A DNA stretch of 17,842 nt, taken from assembly GCA_007116915.1 (NCBI GenBank), contig SKHQ01000092.1, forward strand, positions 1-17,842, read 5' to 3'. The DNA is from Candidatus Methanomethylophilaceae archaeon. GTDB lineage: Archaea > Thermoplasmatota > Thermoplasmata > Methanomassiliicoccales > Methanomethylophilaceae. The translations under genes and the position numbers were made by a program. Shown here piece by piece: positions 1-5,200 of the stretch; position 1 is the first letter of the stretch; the number at the start of each line of letters is the position of its first letter. A model generated the notes under the pieces. The model ran no database searches. It was not told the DNA's origin and saw nothing but the letters and a program-made list of their open reading frames with translations.

Positions 1-1
1 C

Positions 2-70
2 CAGGAGGGCACTATTAAAATACGTGCATCTCCATCAAAAGGCGCACTAATGGAGGCCATTGGATTATGA
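2..70 (+). CDS. 3' end of an unidentified gene (partial)
   Basis: A frame open from the window edge encodes about 22 residues ending in KGALMEAIGL and stops with TGA at 68-70. The stop overlaps the ATG of the response regulator in an ATGA arrangement at 67-70, which is typical of translationally coupled archaeal genes. The family cannot be recognised from so few residues. That this is a true coding end is inferred from the overlap and the open frame. Confidence 0.5.
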   Translation, partial: QEGTIKIRASPSKGALMEAIGL

Positions 71-984
71 AGGTCCTCATAGTCGACGACAACGTCGCAA
101 TTCAAGAGATCGTCTCTGAGATATTGAAGACAGAAGGTAATGTGGTAGAGGCAGTTGGGAACGGAAAGGACGCTTTCAACAAAATCCGTCAATTCCGGCC
201 CGAACTGGTGCTATTGGATATCAATCTTCCCGACATGGACGGTTGGACCATTCTCCGCAAGATGAAAGAGGATGGCTTGACTCAAGGGCTCAAGGTCCTC
301 ATGTTCACAGCCGATACCGATATCGGCAGCGAGATATTCGGTCTACAGGACGTCGTCGACGGTTACATACGCAAACCCTTCAAAGGCAATGAGTTGATAG
401 AGAGGATCAAAAGCATTTCCGCTGACGACCAATCATCCGATCCCAAAGGGAAGTTCAAATTCAAATCCCTGTTCGGAAAGAAGGATGAGAAATCATCCAC
501 TCCCGTTTATCGGAAACTCAATCTCAAGTCTGGCAAGGCCTACATTGTGATGGAGAAGAAGCCGCAGAGGGTGTATGAGGGTTTCGTGGTCGAGATCAAC
601 GAAGGCAAATCGGGTATGGTCGTCACCAGTGACCACCCCAAATCCATCCGTGAGAAATGGGAACTGGAGAAGACACCAATCATTTGGTTGACGTCCAGGA
701 CCGGAAAGGCCTATATCGACCCTGCAAAACTGGGTAGCATAACATCCTACATATCACAGTTTATCGAGAACAGCAAGAACAGCCTAATCCTGATTGACGG
801 ACTGGAGGTTTTGACACTCAACAACGAGTTCAACCAGGTTCTTAAGATGATCAATCAGATAGATGATCTTCTGGTGGAAAACAACGCCACACTTCTGATA
901 TCATTGAACTCCCAGGTCCTGGATCAGAAGGACCTAGCGCTTATGCAGCGCAACAAGGAGATTCTGGACTTCATGTCCGATTAG
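67..984 (+). CDS. Response regulator: REC receiver domain fused to DUF835
   Basis: This 305-residue cytoplasmic signalling protein has a receiver domain at about residues 1-118. The acidic pair is D7/D8, the expected phospho-acceptor is D51 in LLDINLPDMDG, the switch threonine is T81 and the conserved lysine is K103 in the IRKPF motif. A Lys/Ser-rich linker (about 119-150) leads to a DUF835 domain (about 154-300) with the KAYIV opening and the LILIDGLEVL core. DUF835 is an archaeal domain, common in Euryarchaeota, and its ligand is unknown. There is no DNA-binding domain, so output is probably by protein contact. The start has GGAGG at 52-56, ten bases upstream, and overlaps the previous stop. 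The stop is TAG, the only one among the window's genes. Enolase begins 19 bases downstream, so the two are probably co-transcribed. The cognate kinase is not in the window. Confidence 0.9.
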   Translation: MKVLIVDDNVAIQEIVSEILKTEGNVVEAVGNGKDAFNKIRQFRPELVLLDINLPDMDGWTILRKMKEDGLTQGLKVLMFTADTDIGSEIFGLQDVVDGYIRKPFKGNELIERIKSISADDQSSDPKGKFKFKSLFGKKDEKSSTPVYRKLNLKSGKAYIVMEKKPQRVYEGFVVEINEGKSGMVVTSDHPKSIREKWELEKTPIIWLTSRTGKAYIDPAKLGSITSYISQFIENSKNSLILIDGLEVLTLNNEFNQVLKMINQIDDLLVENNATLLISLNSQVLDQKDLALMQRNKEILDFMSD

Positions 985-1003
985 GCCTACGGAGTTACCT
1001 TAT

Positions 1004-2269
1004 ATGAAAATCGAGAGGGTTTGGGCTAGGGAGGTTTTAGACTCCCGAGGTAACCCCACCGTCGAGGCTGAGGTCTGGACGAACGGGTTGTGTGTGACCG
1101 CCATAGCTCCATCGGGTGCTTCGACAGGGACATTCGAGGCCGTTGAGCTGCGTGATGGAGGTTCCCGCTACGGAGGCAAAGGCGTCCTGCAGGCAGTGGA
1201 CAATGTACGAAAATACATCGCCCCCGCATTGGTCGGCATGGATTGCAGCGACCAGCGTGCTGTGGATGCAGTCCTTGTCGAAACGGACGGCACTCCTAAC
1301 AAATCCAAGCTCGGAGGCAATGCTATCACCGCGGTCTCCATGGCCGTAGCCAAGGCAGGATCGATGGCCTTGGGCGAAGAGGTCTACGAGCACATCGGCG
1401 ATGACAATGTAACGTTGCCGGTGCCCATGTTCAATATCATAAACGGAGGCAAGCACGCCGGAGGGGACCTGCGCATACAGGAGTTCATGGTAATACCTAC
1501 CGGAGCGCCCTCATTCTCGGAAGGTCTGCGAATGGCGGCTGAGATATACACGTCGCTTAGAACCTTACTCAAGAACCGCTACGGAGTCTCATCCGTCAAC
1601 ATCGGTGACGAGGGGGGTTTCGCACCTGCCTTGGACAACTCGTCAGAAGCGTTGTCAACGATAGTGACCGCTATAGAGGATGCAGGATACCTGCCGGGAA
1701 AAGAGGTGTTCCTCGCACTGGACGCCGCATCCAGCGAATTCCATAAGGCCGGAGTGTACAGCATTGACGGTATGGAACTCAATTCTGGACAGTTGGTTGA
1801 CCACTACTCTCAGATGGTGGACGATTTTCCTCTGATAAGCATCGAGGACCCCTTTGAGGAGGATGACTTCGATGCTCTGAAAGAGCTCACCAATAAACTG
1901 GGTGACAAGATACAGATAGTCGGGGATGACGTTTTCGTCACCAACACCGAACGACTGTCCAAAGGCATCGGTATGGGTGCAGGCAACGCTTTGTTGCTGA
2001 AGGTCAATCAGATAGGGACGATATCCGAGGCCGAGGATGCTGCCATCATGAGTTTCAAGAACGGTTACAACGTCGTTGTCTCCCATCGCTCCGGTGAGTC
2101 CGAGGATGTGACCATCGCCGACCTGTCCGTAGGTTGGGGTGCAGGGCAGATAAAGACCGGAGCACCCGCCCGTGGCGAGAGGACTGCGAAGTACAACCGC
2201 TTGTTGAGGATAGAGGAGCGCCTTGGAGATAAGGCGGTCTACCCGGGCCTTAAGGCCTTCAAGCGTTGA
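1004..2269 (+). CDS. eno: Enolase (phosphopyruvate hydratase)
   Basis: Enolase interconverts 2-phosphoglycerate and phosphoenolpyruvate in cytoplasmic glycolysis and gluconeogenesis and needs Mg2+. The 421-residue product is full length. Visible catalytic landmarks are the N-terminal SRGNPTVE, QEFM (E160), GDEGGF (E203), the Mg ligands in SIEDPF (E281) and VGDD (D308), the catalytic lysine K333 in the signature LLLKVNQIGT, and SHRSGES followed by GQIKTGAPARGER. No key residue appears to be missing. ATG at 1004 is preceded by GGAG at 991-994. The gene lies 19 bases after the REC-DUF835 gene and 38 bases before the nicotinate phosphoribosyltransferase, which suggests one transcription unit. Confidence 0.98.
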   Translation: MKIERVWAREVLDSRGNPTVEAEVWTNGLCVTAIAPSGASTGTFEAVELRDGGSRYGGKGVLQAVDNVRKYIAPALVGMDCSDQRAVDAVLVETDGTPNKSKLGGNAITAVSMAVAKAGSMALGEEVYEHIGDDNVTLPVPMFNIINGGKHAGGDLRIQEFMVIPTGAPSFSEGLRMAAEIYTSLRTLLKNRYGVSSVNIGDEGGFAPALDNSSEALSTIVTAIEDAGYLPGKEVFLALDAASSEFHKAGVYSIDGMELNSGQLVDHYSQMVDDFPLISIEDPFEEDDFDALKELTNKLGDKIQIVGDDVFVTNTERLSKGIGMGAGNALLLKVNQIGTISEAEDAAIMSFKNGYNVVVSHRSGESEDVTIADLSVGWGAGQIKTGAPARGERTAKYNRLLRIEERLGDKAVYPGLKAFKR

Positions 2270-2307
2270 ACCGATGACCTCAGTGCCGATTATGAGGAGG
2301 GGTTAGC

Positions 2308-3513
2308 GTGGAGAGGCTGTTCATAGCCACTGAGGAGGATATCCGTCAGGGCAAGACAATGGATGTTTATTTCCAGCGTAGCCTGGCGGTGTTGAAGGCT
2401 TTGGATATGGAAGAAACCCGCGTAAAAGCGGAGTTCAGTGCCGGATCCCTCCCTGCGGGTTGGCCGTGGGCGGTCATATGTGGCACGGAGGAAGTGCTCC
2501 GCTTGATGGAAGGTTTGCCCGTGGACCTATACGGAATCCCCGAAGGCACAGTCTGGCGCCCCAGGTCCTCACGCGGTCCGCGCATACCATTCATGAACAT
2601 CGAAGGCCCCTATTGCGGTTTCGGTGAGATGGAAACTTCGATTCTAGGGATGTTATGTCATTCCAGCGGTGTCGCGACCAAGGCGGCCCGATGCAAGATT
2701 GCCGCTGAAATGGGTCATCTGATGGCATTCGGTAACCGTCGCATGCATCCTGCCTTGGCCCCGATGCTGGACAGATCCGCATACATAGGCGGATGTGATG
2801 GGGTGGCATCCCCTTTAGGAGCCGACCTCATAGGCGAGGAGGCCCTAGGAACAGTGCCACACGCATTGATACTGATGATCGGCGATGAGGTCAAGGCCTA
2901 CCAGGCCTTCAACGACCACGCGCACACTGGAGTTCCGAGGATAGTCCTGGTGGATACCTTTTCAGATGAGAGATTCGGAGCTCTTGAAGCATGCCGGACC
3001 ATACCTGGTTTGGAAGGAATCCGGCTTGACACCCCCGGTTCACGCCGAGGGTCATTCCGTGAACTCATCCAAGAGGTCAGGTGGGAGATGGATATGGCCG
3101 GTCATCACAACGTGAAGATAATCGCCACCGGCGGCCTTGACGAGGATAGTATTAGCAAGTTGCAAGGTTCGGGCGTCGACTCCTTCGGTGTCGGGACGAG
3201 CATCAGTAACGCTCCCACAGTGGATTTCTCGATGGACCTGGTGGAGAAGGAGGGCGATCCGATATCAAAGAGAGGCAAGTTCAGCGGACGTAAGTATCCC
3301 TTCCGTTGCCCCGTCTGTCTGTTGATGGACGTCTCTCTGGATAGGGACGACGAGATGGATTGTCAATGTGGTACAGCCATGGAGATGATCGAGGTGAAAA
3401 TGATGGAGAACGGACTTCGCACATCTGTCGCGGAGTCTGCGCAACACATCCGTAACCGGGTCCTCGAGCAATTACGAATGATTCATGATAACGATAACAA
3501 TCGGAAGATATGA
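2308..3513 (+). CDS. Nicotinate phosphoribosyltransferase (archaeal type)
   Basis: The 401-residue product matches the archaeal nicotinate phosphoribosyltransferase family, which makes nicotinate mononucleotide from nicotinate and PRPP for NAD salvage. The sequence shows an N-terminal substrate domain, the conserved central stretch HSSGVATKAARCK, the barrel segment VDTFSDE, and the phosphate-binding ATGGLDEDSI followed by GVGTSIS. The C-terminal tail carries a zinc-knuckle-like set, C334-x2-C337 and C352-x-C354, as known in the Thermoplasma enzyme. The start is GTG at 2308, supported by a strong GAGGAGGGG at 2294-2302 five bases upstream; the earlier in-frame region has no better candidate. 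Quinolinate phosphoribosyltransferase shares the fold, but the length and zinc tail favour the nicotinate enzyme. It probably shares a transcript with enolase. Confidence 0.9.
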   Translation: MERLFIATEEDIRQGKTMDVYFQRSLAVLKALDMEETRVKAEFSAGSLPAGWPWAVICGTEEVLRLMEGLPVDLYGIPEGTVWRPRSSRGPRIPFMNIEGPYCGFGEMETSILGMLCHSSGVATKAARCKIAAEMGHLMAFGNRRMHPALAPMLDRSAYIGGCDGVASPLGADLIGEEALGTVPHALILMIGDEVKAYQAFNDHAHTGVPRIVLVDTFSDERFGALEACRTIPGLEGIRLDTPGSRRGSFRELIQEVRWEMDMAGHHNVKIIATGGLDEDSISKLQGSGVDSFGVGTSISNAPTVDFSMDLVEKEGDPISKRGKFSGRKYPFRCPVCLLMDVSLDRDDEMDCQCGTAMEMIEVKMMENGLRTSVAESAQHIRNRVLEQLRMIHDNDNNRKI

Positions 3514-3632
3514 TTATATATCCGATTGAGGCGGCAAATCGTAGATTCCTGTTTATCGTTCGTTGCGAGTGATTTTCGACTGATTATTTTTATACTCTAT
3601 GATAACTCGTACCTACCAGGTTTTAACATTCG

Positions 3633-3640
3633 TTTATATT
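3633..3640 (+). promoter_or_regulatory. Candidate TATA box for the structured RNA / zinc-protein unit
   Basis: TTTATATT sits in an AT-rich stretch and would place transcription initiation near 3661, about 25 bases downstream. It resembles the element found before the tRNA-Gly gene in this window (TTTATAT). The resulting transcript would begin just before the hairpin run and read into the small zinc-ribbon gene. The call is from spacing and sequence only. Confidence 0.45.
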
Positions 3641-3660
3641 GAAGTCAATAGTTTTCGGTA

Positions 3661-3800
3661 GCAGAACGAAAGCATTAAAAGACAAGCGTTGTTTTCCAAT
3701 CATCGTCTTCGGACGATCGCCGCCGTTTGGAGGGACGGAGGCAACTGGCTCGGAGCCAGGTCGACGGGAAGGGCAGAAAATGAAGGTAATACTTCAGCTT
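3661..3800 (+). ncRNA. Candidate structured RNA or 5' leader with five consecutive hairpins
   Basis: Five stems can be drawn in order. First, AAA/TTT plus ACAA/TTGT around a GCG loop, with one bulged G (3678-3695). Second, a perfect six-pair stem ATCGTC/GACGAT closing a TTCG tetraloop as C(UUCG)G (3702-3717). Third, GCC-G-CCGT pairing with ACGG-A-GGC, a single G-A mismatch in a seven-pair stem with an eight-base loop (3719-3742). Fourth, CTGGCT-CGG-AGCCAG (3745-3759). Fifth, TGAAG/CTTCA (3781-3796). The segment is GC-richer than its flanks and follows a TATA-like element. I do not recognise a known riboswitch, RNase P RNA, SRP RNA or tRNA. It may be a free ncRNA or a leader controlling the downstream metal-protein genes. 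Confidence 0.4.
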
Positions 3801-3843
3801 ATGCTCTATGGTTGTTCGAATAAGATTGAGAGGTATTTCGGGG

Positions 3844-4062
3844 ATGATAGGTTCTATTGTAGAGATGGGAGGTCATTGCGCCCCCGACATCGGCAAGGTT
3901 TATTGTGAGTGCGGAAGCATCGTCGACCTCGACCGTTCATTCATCAATCTCAAACGTAAATTGGGAAAGCCTATCGAATGCCCAACCTGCCGTAACAATC
4001 GAATATCCCACGATATCGATGCCCTTGATCGCCATTTTTTTGGTGATGAAGATGAAGAGTGA
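3844..4062 (+). CDS. Small zinc-ribbon-like protein of unknown function
   Basis: From ATG 3844 the product is 72 residues, with cysteines C12, C21-x-C23 and C46-x2-C49. The last two pairs are spaced like the knuckles of a zinc ribbon. The N-terminal part (GKVYCECGSIVDL) resembles the ribbon half found in many small archaeal zinc proteins, and the C-terminus is acidic (GDEDEE). ATG 3844 is chosen because GAGAGGT at 3828-3834 lies nine bases upstream. ATG 3808 and ATG 3865 are in-frame alternatives with weaker sites. The gene follows the hairpin region and precedes the CobW-type GTPase by 75 bases. I do not recognise the family. Structural zinc, nucleic-acid binding or metal hand-over are all possible. 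Confidence 0.65.
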   Translation: MIGSIVEMGGHCAPDIGKVYCECGSIVDLDRSFINLKRKLGKPIECPTCRNNRISHDIDALDRHFFGDEDEE

Positions 4063-4137
4063 TATCTTCTTGAAAATTATTAAGTTGATGACCAATCTTT
4101 AATAACATCGATTATCAATCTAGCCCAAGGTGAGAAA

Positions 4138-4728
4138 TTGCATTTCGTTCTGGTATCCGGTCTATTAGGAGTGGGTAAGACCACTGTAATCCTGAACATG
4201 ATGGACGCTCTCTATGAGAGCAAAGGACATCGAATTATGGTCATCGAGAATGACTTCGGGAACAAAGGCATAGACGGCGAAGTCATGCGCAAATACGGCA
4301 TGGACGTCCAAGAACTGAAGGGAGGGTGTATATGCTGCACCCTGAAGACCGGACTCATTGACACCGTCAGGGTGGTCCAAGCCAATATGGATCCAGACAT
4401 CATCATCGTAGAACCTACTGGAATAGCCGACCCTAGTATTATCATCGACGCCGTCCAGGACTGTTCCGGAATCGAGATAGACAAACTCAGTACAATAATA
4501 GTTGTCGATGCGGAACGTTTCGCCAAGACCTGGAAGATGTTTGAGAGACCCCTGCGTAACCAACTGAAGGTCGCAGATATTGTGCTGGTAAACAAGATCG
4601 ACACTGTATCTGAAGAAGACCTTGACGGCATCAAGGAGCGTATCAAGACATTCGGCTTCAATGGTCCTGTCGAGGCTGTTCAGGCGGACAAGGGTGTCAA
4701 TATGGGGAAACTGTTGGAGTTGTTCTAA
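4138..4728 (+). CDS. Minimal CobW/COG0523 (G3E) GTPase, putative metallochaperone
   Basis: The 196-residue product is a G3E-family P-loop GTPase of the CobW/YjiA/COG0523 class, whose members deliver Zn, Co, Ni or Fe to target proteins using GTP. Visible motifs are Walker A GLLGVGKT (8-15), ENDFG (37-41), the metal-binding GGCICC (C64, C66, C67), EPTG (92-95) and the guanine-specificity NKID (152-155). It ends right after the GTPase domain, so the usual CobW C-terminal domain is absent. The start is TTG at 4138, supported by AAGGTGAG at 4127-4134 and because Walker A begins at residue 8 as usual. The stop overlaps the next ATG by one base (TAATG), indicating translational coupling. HypB is excluded by the CICC motif and ENDFG. 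The metal and client are unknown. Confidence 0.9.
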   Translation: MHFVLVSGLLGVGKTTVILNMMDALYESKGHRIMVIENDFGNKGIDGEVMRKYGMDVQELKGGCICCTLKTGLIDTVRVVQANMDPDIIIVEPTGIADPSIIIDAVQDCSGIEIDKLSTIIVVDAERFAKTWKMFERPLRNQLKVADIVLVNKIDTVSEEDLDGIKERIKTFGFNGPVEAVQADKGVNMGKLLELF

Positions 4729-5198
4729 TGACCGAGGATCAGGAGTTCATACCCACTCCGCTCGCTGCGGACCTCAAGGGGTTTTTCTCACCTTCCCTGG
4801 AAGGAAAGGAAGCAGTTCAGAAGTTCTCGGACTTCCTAAAAGCCCTAACCCTCGGTGCTGTCGATGTCGGTGCTTGGTCCATAGGTCACGTCAAGGCCGT
4901 TGTCGAGGCTGGAGAGGGATTCGTATCCATGAGCAGCACCACCGAGGACGGCAACGTCCGAATCAAGGGGGAACTGGCATCGGTGGAGAACTGGACGATG
5001 ACCGTGAACGTGATAGTCTTCGGACCCGATGCGGATGACCTTGAGGCGATGCTGATGGACAAGGTGGAAAAAATACTACCTGGCAGCGAGGTCAGCGTCT
5101 ATCACGCTGAAGGTTGTGAAGATCCCGATTGTTTTGACCCCTTCTGCCGCCGTCCCGAACACGTCCACGAGGACGGTTGTGATTGTGACCGTTGCTGA
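4728..5198 (+). CDS. Partner of the CobW GTPase with a Cys/His-rich C-terminal tail
   Basis: This 156-residue protein is translationally coupled to the GTPase. Residues of about 1-125 form an alpha/beta domain with the stretch IGHVKAVVE and a strand-helix pattern near MTVNVIVFG. These resemble, weakly and from memory, the C-terminal part of longer methanogen CobW proteins. The last 30 residues are a metal-binding tail with six cysteines (CEDPDC, FC, and CDCDRC at the end) and an HVH pair, plus one histidine just upstream. The two-gene pair may therefore be a split CobW protein in which the second subunit holds the metal donor or acceptor site. No named family is recognised. The end is two bases from the topA stop on the opposite strand. 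Confidence 0.75.
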   Translation: MTEDQEFIPTPLAADLKGFFSPSLEGKEAVQKFSDFLKALTLGAVDVGAWSIGHVKAVVEAGEGFVSMSSTTEDGNVRIKGELASVENWTMTVNVIVFGPDADDLEAMLMDKVEKILPGSEVSVYHAEGCEDPDCFDPFCRRPEHVHEDGCDCDRC

Positions 5199-5200
5199 GG

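Larger units (their letters stand above)
3514..3843. other. Intergenic region without a convincing gene; promoter and structured segment
   Basis: This 330-base gap follows the nicotinate phosphoribosyltransferase. The first 130 bases are AT-rich and include T-rich stretches near 3580-3595 that could end the upstream transcript. A TATA-like element lies at 3633-3640, and several hairpins follow from about 3677 to 3796. The only longer open frame on the plus strand (3639-3908) starts with TTG, has no family features and runs straight through the hairpins, so it is not called. Confidence 0.6.

Noticed and set aside
1037..1456. A 139-codon reverse frame inside enolase
   Set aside because: It is antisense to intact enolase, with no recognisable protein features and no promoter.
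3702..3759. Known riboswitch, RNase P RNA or SRP RNA
   Set aside because: None of the conserved boxes I know for these RNAs is present in the hairpin run.
3639..3908. An 89-codon forward frame starting with TTG between the nicotinate phosphoribosyltransferase and the zinc-protein gene
   Set aside because: It has no good ribosome site, an unusual composition and no domain features, crosses the hairpin run and overlaps the more convincing zinc-ribbon frame.
3905..4102. A 65-codon forward frame overlapping the zinc-protein gene
   Set aside because: It is a shifted-frame shadow; the overlapping frame has the ordered Cys pairs and a better start.
4138..4728. HypB as an identity for the GTPase
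   Set aside because: The CICC and ENDFG motifs are those of CobW/COG0523 proteins, and the His-rich start and HypB-specific motifs are absent.
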